Source of the DNA: an uncultured Actinoplanes sp.
GTDB lineage: Bacteria; Actinomycetota; Actinomycetes; Mycobacteriales; Micromonosporaceae
Direction: 5' to 3'
Assembly (NCBI GenBank): GCA_934667465.1
Contig: CAKUMG010000259.1
Location: forward strand, 1-7,462
Length of the DNA: 7,462 nucleotides
Shown in pieces: positions 1-6,612 of the stretch (the stretch's first letter is position 1; the number at the start of each line of letters is the position of its first letter). The position numbers and the translations under genes were made by a program. The notes under the pieces were generated by a model. That model searched no databases, was not told where the DNA came from, and worked only from the letters and a program-made list of their open reading frames with translations.

Positions 1-239
1 CCCCGGACCCGCCAGGCACAGAAGATCGCGAGCTGCGTCGACGCCGGCCCGGGCAGCAGGTTGCACGCGGCGATCGCGTCCTCGAACTCCTGCTCGCCGA
101 GCCACCCACGGTCCTGGACGCACAGCTTGCGCAGCAGCGCGATGTGCGCGGGCGGCCCCCCGAAGCCGATGCAGCCGATCCGGCCCCACTCCCGCACCAT
201 GGTCGTCAGCGGGACCCGCGGCGGGGACACGGGCACCAT
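1..239 (-). CDS. chrA: ChrA-type chromate transporter, N-terminal part (cut by left window edge)
   Basis: Reading leftward from an ATG at 239 gives 79 codons open to the window edge. Residues 26-36 read FGGPPAHIALL and residues 60-73 read NLLPGPASTQLAIF. Both are hallmark blocks of the chromate ion transporter (CHR/ChrA) family, whose first half has this FGGP...NxLPGPxxTQ architecture. Family members are inner-membrane proteins that export chromate, or chromate and sulfate, and are usually close to 400 residues in the two-domain form, so most of the gene is missing here. Start choice is uncertain: an in-frame GTG (242) abuts the ATG and further GTG codons follow. No strong ribosome site is seen, only GCGGG and a distant GAGG. 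It lies 39 bp downstream of the ATP-binding protein gene on the same strand and may share its transcript. Function is inferred from family motifs only. Confidence 0.85.
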   Translation of the reverse strand, partial: MVPVSPPRVPLTTMVREWGRIGCIGFGGPPAHIALLRKLCVQDRGWLGEQEFEDAIAACNLLPGPASTQLAIFCAWRVR

Positions 240-278
240 CACGCCCGCAGGTTACCTCGACCGGGGTGCGGCAAGGCC

Positions 279-773
279 TCACGGAAAGGTACGCCAGGTG
301 GACGGCTGGTTACGGACCGCCGGGTAGCGGCGGGGGAACGGGACCTCGTTCGGGCGCCGCGCCGGCAGGGAGCACCCGTCGAAGGCCGCCCAGACGTGCT
401 TGCGGGGCAGGGCTTCGTACCAGCCGCACGCGGTGGCCATCGTCCGGACCAGGTGCAGGCCCAGGCGGGCGTCCGGCAGCCCGTGCGGCGGGGCCGGCGC
501 GGGCGGCCGGCCGGGATCGTGGTCGGTGACGTCGAAGATGATCGCCGAGCGGGTGCGGAGGAGCTGCACCTGTACGGGCGGACGGCCGTGCAGCCGCGCG
601 TTGGCCAGCAGTTCGGTCGCGGCCAGGGTGACGGCCAGCATCAGTTCGGCCCCGGGATCCGTGACCAGACCGTGGTCGGCGAGCGCACGCCGCAGTTCCG
701 CCCTCGTCCCGTGGGGCGGGTCGGTCCAGGTGTGCAGCACGGTGGCCCCTGCGGGCGACGACCCTCTCAGCAT
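279..773 (-). CDS. ATP-binding protein of the HATPase_c_2 / RsbW-like anti-sigma factor type
   Basis: A 164-residue protein with the GHKL ATPase signatures in order: an N-box (ELLANARLHG, about residues 53-62), a G1-like box (DHDPGRP, about 92-98) and a G2-like stretch (DARLGLHLVRTMA, about 107-119). This matches the stand-alone SpoIIAB/RsbW-like ATP-binding proteins that are abundant in actinomycetes. Family members bind ATP and commonly act as anti-sigma or signalling switch proteins in the cytoplasm; the partner is not visible here. The C-terminal tail after about residue 130 is basic and proline-rich and looks poorly conserved. The ATG at 773 is the most likely start. The frame stays open far upstream, but the only other start codon within about 190 nt is an ATG at 959 inside the 23-bp repeats. 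No good ribosome site is seen. It is divergent from the DUF6461-like gene and precedes chrA by 39 bp. Confidence 0.8.
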   Translation of the reverse strand: MLRGSSPAGATVLHTWTDPPHGTRAELRRALADHGLVTDPGAELMLAVTLAATELLANARLHGRPPVQVQLLRTRSAIIFDVTDHDPGRPPAPAPPHGLPDARLGLHLVRTMATACGWYEALPRKHVWAAFDGCSLPARRPNEVPFPRRYPAVRNQPSTWRTFP

Positions 774-965
774 GGCGGCCGCGTGCCCCCGCCCGCCCGG
801 TTCACACCAGGCCGCGGCGTCCTGTCCCGAAGAGGCCTGCCTGCACCATTCCGCGCACGCGACGCACGAGCTTCCGCGTTGACCGGTGCACCGGCCGGTG
901 TTTACGGGACCATGGCCGGATGAGGAGAGGGACCGTGGCCGGATGATGGAAGGGACCATGGCCGG
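774..965. promoter_or_regulatory. Divergent intergenic region with palindromes and 23-bp repeats
   Basis: This 192-bp spacer lies between the start of the ATP-binding protein gene (minus) and the DUF6461-like gene (plus). A possible plus-strand -35 box, TTGACC, sits at 879-884. A palindromic cluster fills the spacer after it, and a weak -10-like stretch (TTTACG/TACGGG) follows at 901-908. The triplicated 23-bp repeat then occupies 906-974. The arrangement of operator in the promoter spacer with repeats in the leader is inferred; no promoter consensus is strong. Confidence 0.35.
883..900. promoter_or_regulatory. Two overlapping 12-bp palindromes (candidate operator)
   Basis: The 18 bases CCGGTGCACCGGCCGGTG consist of three alternating half-sites, CCGGTG / CACCGG / CCGGTG. 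They make two perfect palindromes that share the middle half-site: CCGGTGCACCGG at 883-894 and CACCGGCCGGTG at 889-900. Placement directly after a TTGACC box suggests a repressor site, but the binding protein is unknown. GC-rich sequence makes short palindromes more common by chance. Confidence 0.4.
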
Positions 966-974
966 ATGAGCGAG
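906..974 (+). repeat. Three tandem 23-bp repeats overlapping the start of the DUF6461-like gene
   Basis: Units begin at 906, 929 and 952, each opening with GGGACC(A/G)TGGCCGGATGA; the last five bases vary (GGAGA, TGGAA, GCGAG). Every unit contains a purine-rich, Shine-Dalgarno-like stretch or feeds one to the next, plus ATGA. The period of 23 shifts frame each time. This produces 8-codon ORFs at 920-946 (MRRGTVAG) and 943-969 (MMEGTMAG), each with a stop overlapping the next start by ATGA. The last stop overlaps the ATG at 966 of the downstream gene. Either this is a translational-coupling leader or a slippage duplication of a start region or operator. Confidence 0.85.
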
Positions 975-1493
975 CACGATGGCGGGCTGCGCCCGGTGTC
1001 CTGCCGGACCCTGATCGCCGACGTCGGCCCGGTGGACGTCCTCGACCGCTGCGGCGCCGCCGACCCGTTCCTGTGCCCGGGCGGCCTGGTCCTGCGGGCG
1101 CTGAGCCCCGAGGCGGACGCCGTCCTGCACGACGACGCGGCGACGGCCCACCTCGCCGACCGGCTGGCAAGCGACCGCCTCGTCGCGGTGACGGAGATGC
1201 CCGGCTGGTGCCTGCTGACCGAGACCGGCACCCGGCTCGGCCTGACCGCGGCCGCCGCCCTGTCCCGCGGCACGACCCTCGTCTCGTACGCGCCGGGGGA
1301 GTTCCGCTGGCACCAGGACGGCGAGCTGCGCCTGCGCTTCGACGCCGGCCGCTGGGACGGCCCCGAGGCCCCGAAGTTCGGCGAGTACGGCGTCGGTGAG
1401 GACCTCGTCGACCGCCTCACCGGCATCCGCCTCACCCCCACCACGATCGCCGGCGCCGTCTGCCTCTGCGCCACCGCCCCGCCGTCCCCCTGA
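966..1493 (+). CDS. DUF6461-like hypothetical protein
   Basis: A 175-residue protein beginning MSEHDGGL, without signal peptide or membrane segment, so probably cytoplasmic. The C-terminal block DRLTGIRLTPTTIAGAVCLC (about residues 150-169), the central W-x-L-x-E-x-G segment (GWCLLTETGTRLGL, about 81-94) and SRGTTLVSYAPGEFRW (about 100-115) resemble my recollection of the actinobacterial DUF6461 family. That family has the motif ERLTGVRLTP near its C-terminus. Members have no established biochemical function. The start at 966 is supported by GGAAGGG 11 nt upstream and lies at an ATGA overlap with a mini-ORF made by the tandem repeats. It is divergent from the ATP-binding protein gene and convergent with the glycosidase operon. 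Family assignment is moderate; the reading frame itself is well supported by GC-rich third positions. Confidence 0.7.
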   Translation: MSEHDGGLRPVSCRTLIADVGPVDVLDRCGAADPFLCPGGLVLRALSPEADAVLHDDAATAHLADRLASDRLVAVTEMPGWCLLTETGTRLGLTAAAALSRGTTLVSYAPGEFRWHQDGELRLRFDAGRWDGPEAPKFGEYGVGEDLVDRLTGIRLTPTTIAGAVCLCATAPPSP

Positions 1494-1516
1494 CCCACGG
1501 CGGGCCAGGGGGCGGC
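1481..1516. terminator. Candidate bidirectional hairpin terminator between convergent genes
   Basis: GCCG-T-CCCCCTG at 1481-1492 pairs with CAGGGGGCGGC at 1506-1516: 11 base pairs with one bulged T and a 13-nt loop. It overlaps the stop codon of the plus-strand gene and ends 12 nt beyond the stop of the minus-strand glycosidase gene. There is no T-tract, which is common for terminators in high-GC actinobacteria. Its role is inferred from position. Confidence 0.5.
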
Positions 1517-1528
1517 GAGTCACGCGGT

Positions 1529-4336
1529 TCAGTAGAGCTTGAGCTCCGTGAGACCCGTCTTCGCGCTCCCGGACGGCTGGGTGAAGACCACCCGCACCCG
1601 GGTCGTGCCGACGGGCGTGAAGGTCACCCGGTTGTAGTTGGACTGCGGGACGGCGGGAACGCGAGACTGGTTCGCCGCCGCCACCCACGCGCTGCCGTTC
1701 CAGTACTGCACGGTGTAGGCGGTCGGCGGCCGATAACGATTACCCGCCCGGTCGTTGCGGAAATAGAGGCGCGCTTCGCGGACCGTACGGGTGGTCGTGC
1801 CGAACCCGATCTCGTACCAGTCCGTCGCGTTCGGGCTGCCGTAGCTGCCCCACAGCGGCGTGTCGGTGGGCAGCCCGTCGGCCGCGGCGGCCGTGGACGT
1901 GCCCGATGTCGTGTAGGACACGCTGGTGGTCGTGGCCGGGAGCGCGGTGCCGCCGGTCAGGTCCACGCCGGCCTTGGCGAAGACGTCGACCATGCGCGCG
2001 CTCGTGTGGGTCACGTTCTGCGGCGCCTGCAGGCCCGGGAACGCCGCGGTGTAGGTCGCCGTGCCGGCCCCGGACGGGAAGGTGACCGTACCGGTGGCGG
2101 GGTTGTAGACGAGCCGGGTGAGCCGGTCCGCGGTCGCGACCCGGGTGCCGTTCAGATAGATCGAGTAGCCCTGCGGGACGCCGGCGTAGCGGGTGACGCC
2201 GTCGGCCGGGTCGTCCCAGACCACGGAGAGGTTCGCGTTGCGGTAGCGCAGGTTGTTGACCGCGAAGTGCGACCAGCCGATGGTGATGGGGGAGAGCTCG
2301 ATCTGCGCATCCGTGCGGGGGCGCAGCCCGGCCACGTCCTCGATGACGGTCCAGTTGCTGCTGCCCAGGATGTTGTGGTGGATCCACGAGCGGTAATTGA
2401 TGCTGCTGCCGTTCCAGTCGGCCCAGAACTCGTTCGCGTCGGGCCAGCGGGTGTCGCCGCCGACGTATTGCGCCCAGGTGTTCCAGTAGAGCAGCTTCTT
2501 GTAGTCCTCGGCGTCCATCCACGAGTTCGGATAGTTGCGCAGCACCGAGGAGTAGAGCCGGAACTGCACCGTCGAATTGATGGTGGAGAAGTTGTTGCTG
2601 CCCGGATGCCCGGCCGCGGCCGCCGCCGCCTTGTCCCGCTGGTTAGCCGTGTAGAACGGGAAGATCGGATACTCCGCGGGGTCGGCGAACAGGCGCAGCG
2701 CCTCGCGGTACTGCTCGGTGTTCGGCATGAGGCCCACGGCGTACGGGTAATAGTTGTTGATCTCCTTCCAGGGCACGTGCGTGTTGGTGGCGACGTGCTT
2801 GTGCTCGAGCAGGCGCCGGCTCGGGTTCCACAGCGTGTTCACCACACCCGTACGGATGCGGTCCGCCAGGGTTTGCAGTTCGGTGGCCTTGGCGGTGTTG
2901 CCCTGCAGGGCCCAGAAGTCGCGGGCCGCGTTCGCGCCCGACCACACGTAGGCCGTTTCCGCCCGGTCGAGGTTGCCGGCGCGCCAGTCGAACGAGACCG
3001 CGTCGGCGTCGTTGCCGGTCATCGCGCCCCAGTCGTACTCGATGACGCCGTTGTTGTTCGTGTCGTACGTCGCCAGCTGTCCCTTCGCGTCGCCCTCGGC
3101 ATAACGCGCGAAGTTCGGCAGCATCGCCGGTTGCCCGCCGTGGATCTGATAGGCGCGCAGGGCCGCCTCGGCGATGTACTGCGTGTACGAATTGGACCAG
3201 TTCTCGGGATCGCCGGGGTTGTCCATGAACCGGCCGCCGCCCGACGACTGCCCGACCGCGAGATAGTTCCCGTACGCGTATTCGGGGCTGCGCAGGTATT
3301 TCAGGTCGTCGAGGTGCATCGGCTGGGTCAGCGCGATCGCGTTGTTGTAACCGGTGACGCCCTCGATCGACTGCGGGAACTGGTAGTCCTGGCCGGGGAT
3401 GTCGACGTCGAGGTGGTTGAACCGCATCAGCCACCAGCGGTAGTAGATGTTCTTCTTGATGGCCGCGTCGGGCACGTCGATGTAGGGCACGTTCTGCGCC
3501 CACCACCTGTTGTATTCACGCACGTGGGTGGCGAATGCGGCCACCGGGGCCTGCGCGCGATAGGCGTCATATTCCGTACGGGACTGCGGCAGCTCGGTGG
3601 TGACGAAACCGAGCTGAACCTTGGCCGTCACGGTCTGCCCCGCGGGCACGGTGACCGAGCGGGTGAGCGCGCCGCTGCCCGCGGTGAATCCGTCGCCGGA
3701 GAAGCGCGGGTAGAGGGTCGTGAGGTTGTTCTTCACCGCCCGGGTTCCCGTCAGCTCCGTACCGCTGCCCGTGGCCGCGTACGGCGAGGTCGCCCTCAAT
3801 TGCAGTGTCGTGGCGGCGCTGCCGGTGTTGACGACCGCGAGGTTGGTGACGAGGACGTTGTTGTGGGTGATGAACTTCGTGACCTCCAGGCGCAGCGAGC
3901 CGCCGGTGTGCACGCTGCGCCAGTGGCTCGGGGTCTGCCGGCGCTGCGCGGGTTGCTCGGTGAACGTGCCGGGCGAGGCCGTGATCGCGTACGCGTTCTG
4001 GCTGCTGATGTTGTCCCAGTAGGCCGCGTTGCCGCCGAACCCGATGACCGACGGGGTGTGCGTGTACATGAACGCGCCGCGGCCGCGCGTCATCAGCAGG
4101 CTGCCGGCCGGGTCGTTGCCCGTCCTGGCGAGCAGCCGGTCCATCCAGAAGTCGGTGCCGCCGCTCTCCGCGTCGTAGATGGCCTGCATCGTGTCGCCGG
4201 TGCTGTAGCCGACGGGCGGCGCGGGGATCGCGCCGCCGGTGAACGTGGGATAGCCGATGGGCTGGCTCGCCTGCGCGGCTCCCGGCGTCACCGTCAGGAG
4301 CGCGCCGACCAGAGTCAGGCTGAGGAAGACCCTCAT
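1529..4336 (-). CDS. Secreted MGH1-like (alpha/alpha)6-barrel glycoside hydrolase with C-terminal discoidin/CBM-like module
   Basis: A 935-residue protein. Residues 1-23 form a Sec signal peptide ending AAQA|S. Residues about 25-270 are a beta-rich N-terminal domain. Residues about 275-720 form a tryptophan- and tyrosine-rich helical region with IKKNIYYRWWLMRFNH, SIEGVTGYNNAIAL, TGNDADAVSFDWRAGNLDRAE, EINNYYPYAVGLMP and INYRSWIHHNILGSSNW, typical of (alpha/alpha)6-barrel glycosidases of the MGH1-like/GH63 superfamily. Residues about 775-935 form an F5/8-type-C/CBM-like module (YTVQYWNGSAW). The substrate is not known. A GH142-like beta-L-arabinofuranosidase is one possibility, suggested mainly by the GH43 neighbour. 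Candidate acids include the E of SIEGV and the D residues of GNDADAVSFDW, but I cannot assign catalysis. The start ATG (4336) overlaps the GH43 stop by 4 nt, indicating translational coupling; the long frame upstream of it is only a shadow of the GH43 gene. It is last in the operon. Confidence 0.82.
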   Translation of the reverse strand: MRVFLSLTLVGALLTVTPGAAQASQPIGYPTFTGGAIPAPPVGYSTGDTMQAIYDAESGGTDFWMDRLLARTGNDPAGSLLMTRGRGAFMYTHTPSVIGFGGNAAYWDNISSQNAYAITASPGTFTEQPAQRRQTPSHWRSVHTGGSLRLEVTKFITHNNVLVTNLAVVNTGSAATTLQLRATSPYAATGSGTELTGTRAVKNNLTTLYPRFSGDGFTAGSGALTRSVTVPAGQTVTAKVQLGFVTTELPQSRTEYDAYRAQAPVAAFATHVREYNRWWAQNVPYIDVPDAAIKKNIYYRWWLMRFNHLDVDIPGQDYQFPQSIEGVTGYNNAIALTQPMHLDDLKYLRSPEYAYGNYLAVGQSSGGGRFMDNPGDPENWSNSYTQYIAEAALRAYQIHGGQPAMLPNFARYAEGDAKGQLATYDTNNNGVIEYDWGAMTGNDADAVSFDWRAGNLDRAETAYVWSGANAARDFWALQGNTAKATELQTLADRIRTGVVNTLWNPSRRLLEHKHVATNTHVPWKEINNYYPYAVGLMPNTEQYREALRLFADPAEYPIFPFYTANQRDKAAAAAAGHPGSNNFSTINSTVQFRLYSSVLRNYPNSWMDAEDYKKLLYWNTWAQYVGGDTRWPDANEFWADWNGSSINYRSWIHHNILGSSNWTVIEDVAGLRPRTDAQIELSPITIGWSHFAVNNLRYRNANLSVVWDDPADGVTRYAGVPQGYSIYLNGTRVATADRLTRLVYNPATGTVTFPSGAGTATYTAAFPGLQAPQNVTHTSARMVDVFAKAGVDLTGGTALPATTTSVSYTTSGTSTAAAADGLPTDTPLWGSYGSPNATDWYEIGFGTTTRTVREARLYFRNDRAGNRYRPPTAYTVQYWNGSAWVAAANQSRVPAVPQSNYNRVTFTPVGTTRVRVVFTQPSGSAKTGLTELKLY

Positions 4337-5724
4337 GACGCGTACGCCTTCCACTCGAGGATTCCCGTGGAGAAGCCCGTCTTCGAGGTGACCGAGAGCC
4401 GCAACCGCGTGGTGCTCACCGTGCCGAAGGTGGTCACGTTCTCGGTGTTGCCGGCGACACCACAGGACGACTGATTCGGTACGGGCACATACGCGCTCCC
4501 GTTCCAGTACTGCACCTGGCACGAGGCGGGCAGGTCGATCCCCTGGCCGTCGTCGAACCAGTACACGCCGGTCCGGTTGATCGACCGCGCGCTCGGCCAC
4601 TGGTACTCGACCCACTGGGTGCCCTGTTCGGGCCAGTTGCCGTAGGCGAGGTTCGAGCGGTCCGCCGAGCTCGCCGGCGTCCCGCCGTTGTTGAGCGCCG
4701 CGAGGCTCTCCCACGAGGACACGTACGACGTGCTCGCCGTGGCCGCGGGCGCGATGTTGCCCCCGCCGGTGCCGCCGCCCGCGGTCGGGGTGACCCGCTG
4801 GATCGTGCCGTCGGCGTTGAACGTCATGCGGTCCACGGCCACGGAACGCCGGAAGTTGCCGCCGCCCGGCGCGTCCGCGGTGTGGTAGACGAGGTACCAC
4901 TGGCCGTTGAACTCGACGGCGCCCGCGTGGTTCGTGGTGGAGGAGACCTGCCCGAGCACGACGCCGCGGTGGGTCCACGGCCCGAGGGGGTTCGTGGCCG
5001 TCGCGTACCGCTGGCAGGCGTAGTTGGAGTTCGTGACGCAGCCACTGGTGTCGTTCGCCGCGTACATCATGTAGTAGAGCCCGTTGCGCTTGAACATCCA
5101 GGGCGCCTCCCAGAAGTTCGTGAGGCCCTGCGGGGTGACGACCGAGCCGACCGTGTCGACCATGTTGCTCGCCAGCCGGACCGCGCGCGGCGCCCAGTAG
5201 CCGCCCCAGTACATGTAGGCCTGCCCGTCGTCGTCGACGAACACGGTCGGGTCGATGTTGAGCGCCGACGAGTTCGGGGTGCTGTCGCTGATCAGCGGCC
5301 CGCCCTTGGCGTCGGTGAACGGGCCCAGCGGGCTGTCGCCGACCGCGACGCCGATGTTCATCCAGCCGGGCCCGTTGCCGTTGACCGACGTGTACCAGTA
5401 GTAGCGGCCGTTGCGCGGCTCGACCTCGCTCGCCCACGCGTCCGCGCCGGCCCACGGGAACGTGGCGATGTTCGCCCGTACGCCGTGCTGGGTCCAAGAG
5501 TTCGCGTCGGTGGACGACAGCACGTGCCACTCGCGCATCTGGAAGTTGGTCGCACCGGCCGGGGCCTCGTCGCGCCCGGCGTAGATGTACATCGTGTTCC
5601 CGACGACCAGCGGCGCCGGGTCGGCGGTGTAGATGTTCGTGACGATCGGGTTGGCGGCCGCGGCCGGCGTGGCGAACGCGGCGAGGGTCACGAAGACGGC
5701 CGCGGCGGCGATCCGGGCCCTCAC
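4333..5724 (-). CDS. Secreted GH43 glycoside hydrolase with C-terminal discoidin/CBM-like module
   Basis: A 463-residue protein. Residues 1-24 are a signal peptide (MRARIAAAAVFVTLAAF...AAA). Residues 25-315 form a five-bladed-propeller GH43 domain. The expected acids are visible: Asp35 in TADPAP (general base), Asp158 in NIDPTVF (pKa modulator) and Glu206 in FWEAPWMF (general acid). His266 in NHAG matches the central family histidine. GH43 enzymes cleave arabinofuranosyl or xylosyl links in hemicellulose; the exact specificity cannot be read. A GGGTGGG linker (316-322) leads to a 140-residue discoidin-like module (VQYWNGSAYVPVPNQS). The GTG start at 5724 overlaps the peptidase stop as GTGA and gives the correct signal peptide; the longer upstream frame (to 6573) is a shadow of the peptidase gene. 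The stop overlaps the next start as ATGA. Middle gene of the secretion operon. Confidence 0.9.
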   Translation of the reverse strand: MRARIAAAAVFVTLAAFATPAAAANPIVTNIYTADPAPLVVGNTMYIYAGRDEAPAGATNFQMREWHVLSSTDANSWTQHGVRANIATFPWAGADAWASEVEPRNGRYYWYTSVNGNGPGWMNIGVAVGDSPLGPFTDAKGGPLISDSTPNSSALNIDPTVFVDDDGQAYMYWGGYWAPRAVRLASNMVDTVGSVVTPQGLTNFWEAPWMFKRNGLYYMMYAANDTSGCVTNSNYACQRYATATNPLGPWTHRGVVLGQVSSTTNHAGAVEFNGQWYLVYHTADAPGGGNFRRSVAVDRMTFNADGTIQRVTPTAGGGTGGGNIAPAATASTSYVSSWESLAALNNGGTPASSADRSNLAYGNWPEQGTQWVEYQWPSARSINRTGVYWFDDGQGIDLPASCQVQYWNGSAYVPVPNQSSCGVAGNTENVTTFGTVSTTRLRLSVTSKTGFSTGILEWKAYAS

Positions 5725-6545
5725 AGGCCGTACCGCGACTTCAGGTGACGCCACCAGTCCCGGAACATCCACGCGTCGAACTCGGTGATCTGCGCGGCGC
5801 TGCCGGCCTTCATGAGGAAGCCGCCGACCCCGCTGGGTGTCCAGTCGTAGAAGTCGTCCAGCCCCCACGTGTGGCCCATCTCGTGCAGCAGGATGTGGAT
5901 GTTCGCGGCGTTGAGGTTGCTCATGAAGTACTCGCGGCCGATGCGCTGCCCCCAGTCGCCGCCCGCACCGCCGCCGAACCCGTCGGTCAGCCACAGCGAC
6001 TGGTCGTAGTGCCGGGCCACGCCGCCGGGGCAGTTCGGGTACTGGCCGTTCTGGTTGAAGAAGCGCCCGCACGGCGGGGCGCACTGCGGCGCGTTCTCGT
6101 TGATGTTGCCGACGTAGACGTCCACCGAGTTGTCGGTCCACTGCAGCTGCGACCGGTTCCGGACGGCCCACCCGACGACCCGCACGGGCACATCGGTGTA
6201 CGGCCAGGCGTTGTGGCCGACCAGCTCGTCCATCCACTTCTTGTGCTGGCGGGCGAGCGTGGCGTGGATCTGGTCGCGCTGCGCGGCGGTCACGTTCGCC
6301 GACGAGTCCCAGCGGACGCAGTAGTTGATGTAGCCACGGTTGGCCATCACCTGGTCCCAGCCGTAGTTGCGGAAGCCGTACAGGTTGCCGTTGTTGTAGG
6401 TCTGCTCCTGGTGCTGCCAGACCTGGTTCAGGGGGGTCACCAGGTTGGCCGGGGGACTCCAGCCGGCGGGTGCGGCCGCCGCTGCTGTGCCGGTGCCCGC
6501 CACCAGCAGGAAGGCGGCGAGCAGGACGATTCGGACGAGTCTCAC
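5721..6545 (-). CDS. Secreted metzincin-like zinc metallopeptidase
   Basis: A 274-residue protein with signal peptide residues 1-25 (MRLVRIVLLAAFLLVAGTGTA...). The zinc motif HEMGHTWGLDD (221-231) fits HExxHxxGxxD: His221, His225 and Asp231 as ligands and Glu222 as catalytic base. This is the Asp variant known from snapalysin-type metzincins. A downstream Met245 in GGFLMKAG could be the Met-turn. Cys76, Cys155, Cys159 and Cys172 may form disulfides. I recall close homologues in streptomycetes and fungi, some labelled cellulose-binding family II, but the natural substrate is unknown. Preferred start is GTG at 6545, after GGAGGA (6549-6554) with a short 3-4 nt spacing. ATG at 6560 (five codons longer) is the alternative but lacks a ribosome site. 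First gene of the operon; its stop overlaps the GH43 start (GTGA), pointing to a shared extracellular degradation role. Confidence 0.85.
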   Translation of the reverse strand: MRLVRIVLLAAFLLVAGTGTAAAAAPAGWSPPANLVTPLNQVWQHQEQTYNNGNLYGFRNYGWDQVMANRGYINYCVRWDSSANVTAAQRDQIHATLARQHKKWMDELVGHNAWPYTDVPVRVVGWAVRNRSQLQWTDNSVDVYVGNINENAPQCAPPCGRFFNQNGQYPNCPGGVARHYDQSLWLTDGFGGGAGGDWGQRIGREYFMSNLNAANIHILLHEMGHTWGLDDFYDWTPSGVGGFLMKAGSAAQITEFDAWMFRDWWRHLKSRYGL

Positions 6546-6548
6546 GTC

Positions 6549-6554
6549 TCCTCC
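6549..6554 (-). promoter_or_regulatory. Ribosome binding site GGAGGA deciding the peptidase start
   Basis: Read on the minus strand, GGAGGA lies 3 nt before GTG 6545. If translation began at ATG 6560 this strong site would be inside the coding region and unused, so it favours the GTG start. Confidence 0.6.
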
Positions 6555-6598
6555 AGTCATGGACTTTCGTCAATGCTTGGGAGCGTCAGCGTCGCTCA

Positions 6599-6612
6599 CG
6601 AAAACGTTTTCG
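6599..6612. promoter_or_regulatory. LacI-family-type operator, CGAAAACGTTTTCG
   Basis: A perfect 14-bp palindrome with central CG, the typical design of LacI/GalR-family operators. It sits 53 bp upstream of the peptidase GTG on one side and 63 bp upstream of the DUF6055-type ATG on the other. LacI-family repressors commonly release glycosidase operons in response to a breakdown sugar. No regulator gene is in the window, so the regulator is inferred. Confidence 0.65.

Noticed and set aside
144..923. Plus-strand open frame of 259 codons ending in the first 23-bp repeat
   Set aside because: It is antisense to chrA and the ATP-binding protein gene and has no recognisable motif; its end in a repeat unit is incidental to the ATGA-bearing unit.
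906..974. CRISPR-like array
   Set aside because: The units are directly abutting with no spacers, and there are only three; this is a tandem repeat. The same applies to the 38-bp repeats at 7386-7462.
774..1688. Long N-terminal extension of the ATP-binding protein frame
   Set aside because: It would run antisense through the DUF6461-like gene and the repeats and shows no domain. The ATG at 773 gives a protein of normal family size.
2006..4474. Very long plus-strand open frame (822 codons) opposite the large glycosidase
   Set aside because: It is the antisense shadow of the real minus-strand genes. The translation is Val/Arg/Gly-rich without any family motif, whereas the minus strand has signal peptide, domains and coupled starts.
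4337..6573. Upstream extensions of the two glycosidase frames (to 5530 and 6573)
   Set aside because: The extended parts are Arg/Pro-rich out-of-frame readings of the neighbouring gene. True starts are at 4336 and 5724, directly before signal peptides.
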